From assembly GCA_024235955.1 (NCBI GenBank), contig JACKLJ010000002.1, positions 248,001 through 312,000 of the forward strand: a DNA stretch of 64,000 bases. The letters are read 5' to 3'. The position numbers and the translations under genes were made by a program. Of the stretch, positions 34,153-42,218 are shown one piece after another. Position 1 is the first letter of the stretch. Each line of letters starts with the position of its first letter. This DNA is from Burkholderiaceae bacterium (lineage in GTDB: Bacteria > Pseudomonadota > Gammaproteobacteria > Burkholderiales > Burkholderiaceae_C). Below the pieces are notes generated by a model, which saw only the letters and a list, made by a program, of their open reading frames with translations, had not been told where the DNA came from and ran no database searches.

Positions 34153-35376
34153 TCAAATCACATCCTTTCCTGCCAACATGCTCAGCTCTTCGGGGCCCAT
34201 GCCAAGCAGTTCGCCCAGCACCTGCGCCGTGTGTTCACCCAGCGCGCCGCCCAGATGATGCAGTTGCGCCGGCGTGGCCGACAGACGGGGCATCGCCGCC
34301 GGCACCACCACCTCGCCCGCGCGTGCGTCCTGCACGGTCTGCAGGTTGCCACGCGCCGCGTACTGCGGGTGCTCGAAGATGTCTGCGATGTCCATGATGT
34401 GGCCGCACGGCACGCCAGCGGCGTCGCAGCGCGCCAGCACCTCGTCCAGCGGCAGCGCGCCCACCCAGTCGGCAATCAGGCCGTTGATGACCTCGCGCCC
34501 GGCCAGGCGTTGTTCGCCGCGCTGGTACTGGTCGGGTCGCACCAGGTCCGGCCGCCCCATCAACCGCGCCAGGCGTTCGAAGATCTTGTCGCTGGAGCAT
34601 GCCAACGCCACCCACTTGCCGTCCTGCGTGCGCCAATGGCCGTGCGGCACCACGTGCGGCACGTCGGCGCCCATGCGGCCGCGCACCTCACCGAAGCGGG
34701 CGTAGGCCGGCGCCAGTTCGTCCAGCAGTCGGAAGATGGATTCGTACAGGCCGATATCGACCACCTGACCAAGGCCGGTTCGTTCGGCCACACGCAGCGC
34801 CATCAGCACGCCATTGACGCCCCACAGACCTGAAATGTAGTCCGCCAGCGAGGTCGAGCCCGGCACCACCGGCGGCCCGTCGGCCATGCCGGCCAGGTGC
34901 GACAGACCACCGAAGCCGTGCGCCACCCGCGCAAAGCCCGGCTTCTCGCGGAACGGCCCTGTCTGGCCGTAGGCGCTCACGCGCAGGAGCACCAGCTTCG
35001 GGTTCACCTCGGCCAGGCGCTCGTAGCCCAGGCCCCATTTTTCAAGCGTGCCGGGGCGGAAGTTCTCCATCACCACGTCGGCCTGGGCCACCAGGCGCAG
35101 GAAGATGGCGGCACCCTCGGGCGTGCGCAGGTCGAGCGTGACATAGCGCTTGTTGCGTGCCTCCGAAAGCCAGACCAGCGTGTCGCCGCCGTCCACCGGT
35201 GTGCCGAAGCGGCGCAGCGGATCGCCCTCGCCCGGCACCTCGATCTTGATCACGTCGGCACCGAAGTCCGCCATCACGGTGGCGGCAAAAGGTGCGGCAA
35301 TGAAGGTGGCGATGTCCAGCACCCGCACGCCGGCCAGCGCTGGCGTGACCTGGCCTGCAGCCCCTGGCTCAGACAC
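34153..35376 (-). CDS. CaiB/BaiF-family CoA-transferase 1
   Basis: This type III CoA-transferase moves CoA between two carboxylic acids via an enzyme-bound aspartyl anhydride. It is 407 residues. The N-terminal ALAGVRVLDIATFIAAPF, the GADVIKIEVPGEGDPLRRFG block and the catalytic Asp in SLADYISGLWGVNG are present. It resembles succinyl-CoA:dicarboxylate transferases of the SUGCT type, which accept glutarate and itaconate. Its start overlaps the end of the Mcl-like lyase gene by eight bases. Activation of an imported dicarboxylate is the likely step. Confidence 0.85.
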   Translation of the reverse strand: MSEPGAAGQVTPALAGVRVLDIATFIAAPFAATVMADFGADVIKIEVPGEGDPLRRFGTPVDGGDTLVWLSEARNKRYVTLDLRTPEGAAIFLRLVAQADVVMENFRPGTLEKWGLGYERLAEVNPKLVLLRVSAYGQTGPFREKPGFARVAHGFGGLSHLAGMADGPPVVPGSTSLADYISGLWGVNGVLMALRVAERTGLGQVVDIGLYESIFRLLDELAPAYARFGEVRGRMGADVPHVVPHGHWRTQDGKWVALACSSDKIFERLARLMGRPDLVRPDQYQRGEQRLAGREVINGLIADWVGALPLDEVLARCDAAGVPCGHIMDIADIFEHPQYAARGNLQTVQDARAGEVVVPAAMPRLSATPAQLHHLGGALGEHTAQVLGELLGMGPEELSMLAGKDVI

Positions 35377-36340
35377 GCAGCGCCCCCTGCCGCGCGTCGA
35401 TCATCGCGGCGCGCTCCAGCACGCTCCGCGCCAGCTTGGCGTGCGCCATGTCGATCAGCACGCCGCGCTCGCCCACCGCGCCGTCGCCACGCGCCTGCGC
35501 ATCGGCCAGCAGTTGCTGGATGCGCCGCGCCCAGGCCAGATCCTCGTCCGATGGGGAGAACACCTCGTTCGCCAGCGCGATCTGCGAAGGATGGATGGCC
35601 CACTTGCCCTCAAAGCCCAGCGCCGCCGCGCGGCGCGCGCAGGCGCGGTAGCCATCGGCATCGGCGAAGTCTGCGTAGGGTCCGTCGATCGGGCGCAGCC
35701 CGTTGGCACGGCAGGCATTGGCGATGCGCGCCATGGCAAAGTGCCACTGGTCGTTCCAGTGCAGCGCGCGAGCGCCGCCAGCGTCGGCCTCGGTCAGCAC
35801 CGCGTAGCGTGCGCTGGGTTTGCCGAACACCACGTCGTGCGTGCGCATGTCCACCGTGTAGTCGCCCACGCCGAAGATCATGGCCTCCAGACGCGGCGAA
35901 GCGGCGGCGATGGCCTCCACGTTGGCCACGCCGCGCGCGGTCTCGATCAGCACCTCGATGCCGCAGCGCTTGTCGCGGCCCTGCTCTCGCTCGATCAGCG
36001 TCAGCACCTGATCGACAAACTGCACATCGAACGCGCTGCCGGCCTTGGGCAGCAGCACCAGATCCAGCCGCGGGCAGGCGCGCACCACGTCGGCGATGTC
36101 CTGCAGCGCCCAGGGCGTGTCGAGGCCATTCACGCGCAGCGCCATGGTCTTGTGGCCCCAGTCGATGTCGTTCAAGGCACGGATGGCAGCGGCGCGGGCC
36201 GTGTCCTTGTGCGCATCGCCCACGGCGTCTTCCAGGTCCAGGAAGATCACGTCGGCCGCGCTGTCGCGCGCCTTGAGGAAGAAGCGCTCCGACGTGGCGG
36301 GAACCGCCAGTTCGCAGCGCTGCAGACGCGGCTCAGCCAT
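35369..36340 (-). CDS. CitE-superfamily lyase, malyl/citramalyl-CoA lyase type
   Basis: This 323-residue TIM-barrel enzyme is related to L-malyl-CoA/beta-methylmalyl-CoA/citramalyl-CoA lyase (Mcl). Visible are the N-terminal RLQRCELAVPATSERFFLKA, VIFLDLEDAVGD with a metal-linked Glu, MALRVNGLDTPW with the CoA/acid-binding Arg, the catalytic Glu in EVLIETARGVANV and the Asp in FGVGDYTVDMRTHD. These match Mcl more closely than citrate-lyase CitE. It would cleave a 3-carboxy-3-hydroxyacyl-CoA to acetyl-CoA and pyruvate or glyoxylate. Genes on both sides overlap it. Confidence 0.82.
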   Translation of the reverse strand: MAEPRLQRCELAVPATSERFFLKARDSAADVIFLDLEDAVGDAHKDTARAAAIRALNDIDWGHKTMALRVNGLDTPWALQDIADVVRACPRLDLVLLPKAGSAFDVQFVDQVLTLIEREQGRDKRCGIEVLIETARGVANVEAIAAASPRLEAMIFGVGDYTVDMRTHDVVFGKPSARYAVLTEADAGGARALHWNDQWHFAMARIANACRANGLRPIDGPYADFADADGYRACARRAAALGFEGKWAIHPSQIALANEVFSPSDEDLAWARRIQQLLADAQARGDGAVGERGVLIDMAHAKLARSVLERAAMIDARQGALRV

Positions 36341-37205
36341 GCGCCACTCCCAACACCCTGGCGCGCGCCAGCATCTGTTCGGCCAGCTTGACCACCGGCG
36401 CGTCGACCATGCGGCCGTCCAGCGTGAACACGCCGCCACGCGCCTCGGCAAAACCTTCGACCACGCGGCGCGCCCAGTCGGCTTTCTCGGGCGATGGGGC
36501 AAAGGCCGCATGCACCGCCGCGACCTGCGCCGGGTGGATGCACAGCTTGCTGCCAAAGCCGCCGCGCAGCGCGCGGGCCGCATGGCCCTGCACCAGCTGC
36601 AGGTCGCTGGTGTCGGGCGTGACGCCATCCACCGGCGCCGGCAACCCGGCCGCACGAGAGGCCAGCACGATCTGCAGCCGCACCGGCACCAGCTCCTCCT
36701 CGCCCGGCCCGCAGGCCAGGCCCGCGTCGGCCTGGAAATCGAGGTGCCCGAACAGCAGGCGCAGCACCTGCGGCGCGGCGGCAAGCGTGCGCACCGCATC
36801 CAGCCCGGCGACCGATTCCACCAGCGGCAGCACCGCGCCGTGGGCGCCCATGGCCCGTGCCGCGGCAGCTACGCCGGCCGCGCTGTCGGCCTTGGGCAGC
36901 ACCACGGCGCCCAGACCCTGCGCGGCCAGCTCGGGCAGCGCGGCCAGATCGTCGGCGTGCCAGGGCGTCCCTTCGGCGTTGACACGCACGGCCAGGCGGG
37001 CGCGGTCGGATGGCGCGATGCCTGCCAGCGCCTGCGCGAGCGCAGCACGCGCGACCGCCTTGTCGCCCGGCGCCACCGCGTCTTCCCAATCGACAATCAC
37101 GCCGCCGGCGCCGCTGGCCAGCGCCTTGGCGAAACGCTCCGGCCGCGTGCCGGGGACGAACAGCAGAGAGCAGGCGCCCGCGAGGGGGCTCGCGTGCACC
37201 CTCAT
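36333..37205 (-). CDS. CitE-superfamily CoA-ester lyase, second paralogue
   Basis: This 290-residue enzyme has the shorter CitE form. It begins with CSLLFVPGTRPERFAKALAS, has VIVDWEDAV and AVRVNAEGTPW, the metal Glu in LPLVESVAGLDAV and FGHLDFQADAGL. C-terminal CIHPAQVAAVHAAF is the conserved barrel end. The start ATG overlaps the MmgE/PrpD stop (ATGA), and its own end overlaps the start of the Mcl-like gene by eight bases, so these are one transcript. Why two lyases are needed is open: different stereoisomers of citramalyl-CoA, or a thioesterase-like role, are options. Confidence 0.8.
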   Translation of the reverse strand: MRVHASPLAGACSLLFVPGTRPERFAKALASGAGGVIVDWEDAVAPGDKAVARAALAQALAGIAPSDRARLAVRVNAEGTPWHADDLAALPELAAQGLGAVVLPKADSAAGVAAAARAMGAHGAVLPLVESVAGLDAVRTLAAAPQVLRLLFGHLDFQADAGLACGPGEEELVPVRLQIVLASRAAGLPAPVDGVTPDTSDLQLVQGHAARALRGGFGSKLCIHPAQVAAVHAAFAPSPEKADWARRVVEGFAEARGGVFTLDGRMVDAPVVKLAEQMLARARVLGVAHG

Positions 37206-38584
37206 GCCGGCCGCTCCTGCAGCAGCCAGGGCGTGCGCTTCCACGTGGCGGCCTGCCACAACACGTCCACCGCGCGCTGCATCTCGGCCGCGCTGGCGCC
37301 GCCGCTGTGGGCGGCCAGGCGCAGCGCCTTGGCAGTCAGTTCCTCACGCGTGAGCGTGTTGCCTGGGTCGCCCTTCGGCTCGTCCACGCGGCCGTGCAGC
37401 GTGCGGCCGTCGGTGGTGGTCACGGTGACCTTGCCGATCCAGCGCTGCGGGTAGGCACCGTCGACCTCGGGGTCGAGCTCCATGCGCACCCGGTCGCGCA
37501 GCATCTGGGTGGCGCTGCTGAGGTAGTCGCGGTCGAACTCGCCCAGGCCTGCGTGGCCGTACTGCGCCACCAGCCCGAGCACGGTACCCATGCTGAATTT
37601 GCTCTGGTGCACCGTGGTCGGCTGGACCACCGGGCCGAGCACGTCGATCGCGCCCTGGTGCACGTGCGTCACCACTTGCGCGATGTCGTCGGGCTTGAGG
37701 CCGTGCTCGCGCATCACGGCCAGCAGCGCGTCGGCGGCCGGATGCGTGTGGCGGCAGCTGGCGTGCCACTTGAAGGACGTTTCGGCCGTGGCCCAGCGGG
37801 TGCCGAGGCCGTCGGTCAGCTTCGCCGCATCGGCGTCGCTGCTCATGCCGGCCGCCATGCCCTGCGGGCCGGTGAAGATGTCGGCCGCGCCGGTGAAGCC
37901 GTCCTGCGCCAGATAGGCGGCCATCAGGCCGGCGCCGGCCGCGTGCGCGGTGTGCAGCTGCTTGCTGTCGGCGGCGGTGCGCAGGAATTCCCACAGGCCG
38001 GCCGACTGGGTGCCGGCGGATCCGAAAGCGTGCAGCATCTGCGCGGCGTTCAGCCCCAGCAGCTGGCCCACCGCCGCGGCCGCGGCAAGCGTGCCGGCCG
38101 TGCCGGTGGTGTGGAACACCTTGTAGTGCGAGCGGCCCAGGAACTCGCCCACGCGGATGCCGACTTCGTAGCCGGCCACGCAGGCGGCCAGGAACTGCGG
38201 GCCGCTGGCGCCCGTGGCCTGCGCCACCGCGAGCGCCGGTGGGAACACCACCGTGGCCGGGTGAAACACCGAGCCGTTGTGCACGTCGTCCTGTTCGGCC
38301 ACGTGCGAGGCGGCGGCGTTGGCGATGGCGGCCAGGTAGGGGCTGCTGGCGCCACGCTCGGCGATCACCTCGCTCGCACCGCCCGAACTCACGTGTCCAG
38401 GTTGCGGCCCCATCGCCTGCGCGAAGCGCGCGATGCTCATCACCGGCCGCGCGCCGTGGCCGGCCACGGCGGAGCCGAACCAGTCGACCAGCAGGTTCTC
38501 GGTGAAGCGGACCACGGGTTCGGGAATCGCCTCGAAGCGCAATTCGGCCGCGAAGCGGGCCAGTTGTTCAGCAGGTGTGCTCAT
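37202..38584 (-). CDS. MmgE/PrpD-family protein
   Basis: This 460-residue protein is of the family that contains 2-methylcitrate dehydratase (PrpD) and cis-aconitate decarboxylase. It begins with a helical N-domain (RFTENLLVDWFGSAVAGHGA), carries AEQDDVHNGSVFHPATVVFP, a motif with His/Asp residues typical for the family, and ends with a lid-type C-domain (FKWHASCRHTHPAADALL, RVRMELDPEVDGAYPQRWIG). Substrate cannot be read from sequence. In this cluster a dehydration or isomerisation of a tricarboxylate or C5 dicarboxylate is plausible. An interspersed repeat follows upstream of its start. Confidence 0.85.
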   Translation of the reverse strand: MSTPAEQLARFAAELRFEAIPEPVVRFTENLLVDWFGSAVAGHGARPVMSIARFAQAMGPQPGHVSSGGASEVIAERGASSPYLAAIANAAASHVAEQDDVHNGSVFHPATVVFPPALAVAQATGASGPQFLAACVAGYEVGIRVGEFLGRSHYKVFHTTGTAGTLAAAAAVGQLLGLNAAQMLHAFGSAGTQSAGLWEFLRTAADSKQLHTAHAAGAGLMAAYLAQDGFTGAADIFTGPQGMAAGMSSDADAAKLTDGLGTRWATAETSFKWHASCRHTHPAADALLAVMREHGLKPDDIAQVVTHVHQGAIDVLGPVVQPTTVHQSKFSMGTVLGLVAQYGHAGLGEFDRDYLSSATQMLRDRVRMELDPEVDGAYPQRWIGKVTVTTTDGRTLHGRVDEPKGDPGNTLTREELTAKALRLAAHSGGASAAEMQRAVDVLWQAATWKRTPWLLQERPA

Positions 38585-38598
38585 CTCCGACTTTCAAG

Positions 38599-38656
38599 AA
38601 AAAAGTGGCTGCAGCCCTTTTGCAGCGGGCGCAGGCGGCTATTTCATTGATAGCAA
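38599..38656 (-). repeat. Interspersed repeat copy 8 (intergenic, within the operon)
   Basis: On the minus strand it reads GATTGCTATCAATGAAATAG, then CCGCCTGCGCCCGCTGCAAA and AGGGCTGCAGCCAC. The full head hairpin and core are kept. It fills the gap between two co-directional genes of the CoA cluster. Confidence 0.85.
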
Positions 38657-39853
38657 TCAAACTGCCTTGACTGCCTTCAGCGCCGCGATCTGCGCATCGC
38701 TGCGCCCCAGCTCGCGCAGGATGGCCTCGCTGTGTTCGCCCACCTTCGGAATCGCGTCCATGCGGTAGTCGAAGGCGTTGTTGCGGCCGGGGGGTAGCAG
38801 CGCCGGAATCTCGCCGGCCGGCGAGCCCACATCGCGCCAGCGCTCGCGGGCCTTCAGTTGCGGGTGCGCCCACAGGCCCGCCATGTCGTTCATGCGGGCA
38901 TTGGCGATCTGCGCTTCGTCCAGCCGCGCCTCCACCTGCTCGGTGGTCATGCCGGCGAAGGTCTGGACGATGAGGGCCCTGAGCTCGTCGCGGTTCGCAC
39001 TGCGCTTGGCATTGGCGTCGAAGCGCGGGTCGGTGGCGAGCTGCGGGTTCTGCAGCACCTGGTCGCAGAAGATCTTCCACTCGCGCTCGTTCTGCAGGCC
39101 CAGCATCACCGTGCCACCGTCGCCCACGGCGAACGGGCCGTAGGGGTAGATGGCGGCGTGGCTGGCGCCGGCGCGCGGCGGCGGCGCGGCGCCCTCGAAG
39201 GCGTAGTACATGGGAAAGCCCATCCATTCGCCCAGCGATTCGAGCATGGACACGTCGATGTGGCTGCCCTCGCCCGTCTTGCCGCGCAGCAGCAGCGCCG
39301 ACAGGATGCTGGTGTAGGCGTACATGCCGGCGGCGATGTCGGCGATGGAACAGCCGGCCTTGCTCGGTGTCTCGGGCGTGCCGGTGATCGACAGGAAGCC
39401 TGCCTCGCTCTGGATCAGCAGGTCGTAGGCCTTCTTGTCGCGGTAGGGGCCGTCGTCGCCGTAGCCGGAGATGTCGCAGACGATGAGCTTCGGGTGCCCG
39501 GCGTGCAGCGCTTCGAACGACAGGCCCATGCGTGCGGCGGCGCCGGGCGCCAGGTTCTGCAGCAGCACATCGGCGCCGGCCAGCAGATCCATCAGCGCGG
39601 CCAGGGCATCGGGGTTCTTCAGATCCAGCGTGAGGCTTTCCTTGCTGCGGTTGGTCCACACGAAGTGCGAGGCCTCACCGTGCACGCGGGTGTCGTAGGC
39701 ACGCGCGAAGTCGCCCACGCCCGGCCGCTCCACCTTGATGACACGCGCGCCCAGGTCGGCCAGCTGGCGGCTGGCAAAGGGCGCGGCGATGGCGTGCTCG
39801 AGCGAGACGACGGTGATGCCGTCAAGCGGCCTGATGTGTTTGCTCATATCCAT
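38657..39853 (-). CDS. CaiB/BaiF-family CoA-transferase 2
   Basis: This second type III CoA-transferase has about 398 residues. Motifs are LDGITVVSLEHAIAAPFASR, ARVIKVERPGVGDFAR, the YGDDGPYRDKKAYDLL loop and the catalytic Asp in CSIADIAAGMYAYTS. ATG codons at 39853 and 39847 are both possible. The frame runs on upstream without stop into the acyl-CoA dehydrogenase gene (in another frame there), which should not be taken as a fusion. It may transfer CoA within the molecule (C1 to C4 of mesaconyl-CoA) or activate a different acid from transferase 1. Confidence 0.85.
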   Translation of the reverse strand: MDMSKHIRPLDGITVVSLEHAIAAPFASRQLADLGARVIKVERPGVGDFARAYDTRVHGEASHFVWTNRSKESLTLDLKNPDALAALMDLLAGADVLLQNLAPGAAARMGLSFEALHAGHPKLIVCDISGYGDDGPYRDKKAYDLLIQSEAGFLSITGTPETPSKAGCSIADIAAGMYAYTSILSALLLRGKTGEGSHIDVSMLESLGEWMGFPMYYAFEGAAPPPRAGASHAAIYPYGPFAVGDGGTVMLGLQNEREWKIFCDQVLQNPQLATDPRFDANAKRSANRDELRALIVQTFAGMTTEQVEARLDEAQIANARMNDMAGLWAHPQLKARERWRDVGSPAGEIPALLPPGRNNAFDYRMDAIPKVGEHSEAILRELGRSDAQIAALKAVKAV

Positions 39854-39926
39854 CCATTCCGAAGGCCGCGGAGAAGGCCGTGCCAGCGAACGCCGTGCTC
39901 GGGCTTGCACCGAGCACTGGCGTTGT

Positions 39927-39951
39927 CCCCCCTCGCGCAGCAGGAGGGGGG
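39927..39951. repeat. GC hairpin of a second intergenic repeat type
   Basis: CCCCCCTC (39927-39934) and GAGGGGGG (39944-39951) form a perfect stem, followed by a G-rich segment AAGGCGCCGCAGGCGACTCA. I know similar hairpins between genes in Comamonadaceae. It lies between the acyl-CoA dehydrogenase and CoA-transferase 2 genes and has no T-tract. Confidence 0.5.
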
Positions 39952-39984
39952 AAGGCGCCGCAGGCGACTCAGGGGGGTGTTCAT

Positions 39985-41145
39985 TCAAAAAGACCGAGGT
40001 AGCCCAAGGATGTGCTCGGCCACGTAGCTGAAGATCAGGTTGGTGGAAATCGGCGCCACCTGGTACAGGCGCGTCTCGCGGAACTTGCGCTCGACGTCGT
40101 ATTCGCAGGCAAAGCCGAAACCGCCGTGCGTCTGCAGGCAGACGTTGGCCGCCTCCCAGCTGGCCTTGGCCGCCAGGTACTTGGCCATGTTGGCCTCGGC
40201 GCCGGCGTTCTGGTGCGCGTCGATCCTGGCGCAGGCCTTCCAGCGCATCAGGTTGGCGGCTTCCAGCTCGATGAAGGCTTCGGCAATGGGGAACTGCACG
40301 CCCTGGTTCTGGCCGATCTTGCGGCCGAACACGGTGCGCTCGCCCGCGTACTTGCTGGCGCGGTCGATGAACCAGTAGCCGTCGCCGATGCACTCGGCCG
40401 CGATCAGCGTGCGCTCGGCGTTCAGGCCGTCGAGCAGGGTCTTGAAGCCGCGGCCTTCGGGGCCGAGCAGGTTCTCCTCGGGGATCTCGAGGTTGTCGAA
40501 GAACAGCTCGTTGGTCTCGTGGTTGACCATGTTGAGGATCGGCCGCACCGTCAGGCCGTGGCCGACGGCGCTCTTCAGGTCGATCAGGAAGCAGCTCAGG
40601 CCTTCGGAGCGCTTCTGCACCTCGGCCAGCGGCGTGGTGCGCGCCAGCAGGATCATCATGTCGCTGTGCTGGATGCGGCTGATCCACACCTTCTGGCCGT
40701 TGATGACCCAGCGGCCGTCCTTCTTCACCGCGGTGGTCTTGAGCTGGGTGGTGTCGCTGCCGGTGGTGGGCTCGGTCACGCCCATCGACTGGATGCGCAG
40801 CTCGCCGGAGGCGATCCTGGGCAGGTATTTCTGCTTCTGTTCTTCCGAACCGCCGCGCACGATGGCGTTCATCACGTACATCTGGCCGTGGCAGGCCCCG
40901 GAGTTGCCGCCCGAGCGGTTGATTTCTTCCATGATGACCGAGGCTTCGGCCATGGACAGGCCGGCGCCGCCGTAGGCTTCCGGGATCAGCGCCGCCATCC
41001 AGCCGGCTTCGGTGAGCGCCTGCACGAATTCCTCGGGGTAGCCGCGCGCCTCGTCGATCTTGCGGTGGTATTCGTCGGGAAACTGCGCGCACAGGGCGCG
41101 CACGGCGTCGCGGATTTCCTGGTAGTCGTGGGTCGGATCGGTCAT
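39985..41145 (-). CDS. Acyl-CoA dehydrogenase
   Basis: This 386-residue FAD enzyme introduces a trans double bond into an acyl-CoA. The N-terminal domain has PEAYGGAGLSMAEASVIME, the FAD/substrate loop MGVTEPTTGSDTTQLKTTA and KVWISRIQHSDMM. The C-terminal domain has GRKIGQNQGVQFPIAEAF and the likely catalytic base in THGGFGFACEYDVERKFRE. In this cluster the substrate might be methylsuccinyl-CoA, but generic short-chain or branched acyl-CoA is not excluded. It lies between CoA-transferase 2 and the mesaconyl-CoA hydratase-like gene. Confidence 0.88.
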   Translation of the reverse strand: MTDPTHDYQEIRDAVRALCAQFPDEYHRKIDEARGYPEEFVQALTEAGWMAALIPEAYGGAGLSMAEASVIMEEINRSGGNSGACHGQMYVMNAIVRGGSEEQKQKYLPRIASGELRIQSMGVTEPTTGSDTTQLKTTAVKKDGRWVINGQKVWISRIQHSDMMILLARTTPLAEVQKRSEGLSCFLIDLKSAVGHGLTVRPILNMVNHETNELFFDNLEIPEENLLGPEGRGFKTLLDGLNAERTLIAAECIGDGYWFIDRASKYAGERTVFGRKIGQNQGVQFPIAEAFIELEAANLMRWKACARIDAHQNAGAEANMAKYLAAKASWEAANVCLQTHGGFGFACEYDVERKFRETRLYQVAPISTNLIFSYVAEHILGLPRSF

Positions 41146-41160
41146 GGTTCGGTCTTCAGG

Positions 41161-41226
41161 ATTGCTACTAAATCATGAGCTGCCAGCGCCCGTCATGCCT
41201 GGGCTGGAAGCCAGAAATGCTTGAAA
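41161..41226 (+). repeat. Interspersed repeat copy 9 (intergenic, within the operon)
   Basis: ATTGCTACTAAATCATGAGC, TGCCAGCGCCCGTCATGCCT, then GGGCTGGAAGCC. Position by position it matches the family with several substitutions. It fills the gap between two co-directional genes. Confidence 0.8.
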
Positions 41227-41227
41227 C

Positions 41228-42124
41228 TCAGCCGAGCTCGGCAAAGCCGCGCATGGTCAGCCAGCCTTCGTGGTCGTGCGCCCACAGCTCCACCCGCCGG
41301 CCGTCGGCCGAGGGCGCGCCGTTGACGTGGAAGGAGTGCAGATCGAACGTGGGCCGCACCGCCTTGAACTCGAAGCGGGTGATGTTGGCGCCCGGCGCGG
41401 CGTGGCGGCGCACCAGGTCGGTCAGCAACGTGGCGATCAGCGGGCCGTGCACGATCAGGCCGGGGTAGCCCTCCACCTGGGTGACGTACTCGCGGTCGTA
41501 GTGGATGCGGTGGCCGTTGAAGGTGAGCGCGCTGTAGCGGAACAGCAGCACGTCGTCCGGCACGATCTCGCGGCGCCAGGGCGCGGTGGTCTCGGCGGCG
41601 GTGGGCGGCGGCGGTGTCTCGCCGGGCTGGGCGGCAGCACGATAGACGATGTCGTGTTCTTCCGTCAGCGCCAGGCCCTGGGCGTTGTGCACCTGGTGCT
41701 TCACCAGCACGAACACCATCTCGCCCGTGCGGCCCTGCTTGTGCGTGACCGATTCGATGCGCGAGACGCGCCGCGCCTCGTCGCCCACGCGCAGCGGGTT
41801 GGCCGGATCCCAGCGCAGGCGCCCGCCCGCCCACATGCGGCGCGGCAGCGGCACCGGCGGCAGGAAGCCACCACGGCGGGGATGGCCGTCGGGCCCGATC
41901 TGGCTTTGCGGCGCGTGCGGCAGGAAATACAGCCAGTGACCCAGCGGCGGCAGCACGGTGCCGCGCACGGGCGCCGGGTCGTCGCGGTCCAGCGTGGCGG
42001 AGAAACCGCGCAGCGGCGCGGCGCAGAGGGTGTCTTCCAGCGTCTCGCTGCGGCCCACCCATTCGCGCAGGTGGTCGATGGCGGCCGCGTCCAGCGTCGC
42101 AATGTTGCTTGTACTTGTCTCCAT
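41228..42124 (-). CDS. MaoC/FAS1-like dehydratase related to mesaconyl-C4-CoA hydratase
   Basis: This 298-residue double-hotdog protein has an N-terminal FAS1-like dehydratase half (about residues 10-150, HWLYFLPHAPQSQIGPDGHP, RRMWAGGRLRW) and a C-terminal MaoC-type half with the hydratase motif FNGHRIHYDREYV and YPGLIVHGPL. This is the arrangement of mesaconyl-C4-CoA hydratase (Meh) of the 3-hydroxypropionate bicycle, which makes citramalyl-CoA. The start at 42124 is supported by a matched divergent promoter region. It is the first gene of the minus-strand cluster, adjacent to the divergent LysR gene. Confidence 0.85.
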   Translation of the reverse strand: METSTSNIATLDAAAIDHLREWVGRSETLEDTLCAAPLRGFSATLDRDDPAPVRGTVLPPLGHWLYFLPHAPQSQIGPDGHPRRGGFLPPVPLPRRMWAGGRLRWDPANPLRVGDEARRVSRIESVTHKQGRTGEMVFVLVKHQVHNAQGLALTEEHDIVYRAAAQPGETPPPPTAAETTAPWRREIVPDDVLLFRYSALTFNGHRIHYDREYVTQVEGYPGLIVHGPLIATLLTDLVRRHAAPGANITRFEFKAVRPTFDLHSFHVNGAPSADGRRVELWAHDHEGWLTMRGFAELG

Positions 42125-42181
42125 GGGCCGATGTTCGCAAGCTTCGGCCGCTGGGACAATCGGCAAATTCGAAATCTAGGC

Positions 42182-42196
42182 TTCGTAAAATACGAA
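42182..42196. promoter_or_regulatory. LysR-type T-N11-A dyad between divergent genes
   Basis: TTCGTA-AAA-TACGAA is a perfect 6-3-6 dyad that fits the T-N11-A pattern of LysR regulators. It lies 23 bases before the LysR start and 57 bases from the start of the first cluster gene, as expected for shared autoregulation and activation. Confidence 0.7.
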
Positions 42197-42218
42197 TTCT
42201 TGTCTACGCGGCGCCACC

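Noticed and set aside
38657..41092. One uninterrupted minus-strand frame through CoA-transferase 2 and the acyl-CoA dehydrogenase region
   Set aside because: In the dehydrogenase part the frame reads a shifted, Arg-rich sequence. The dehydrogenase is encoded in another frame, so this is not a fusion protein.
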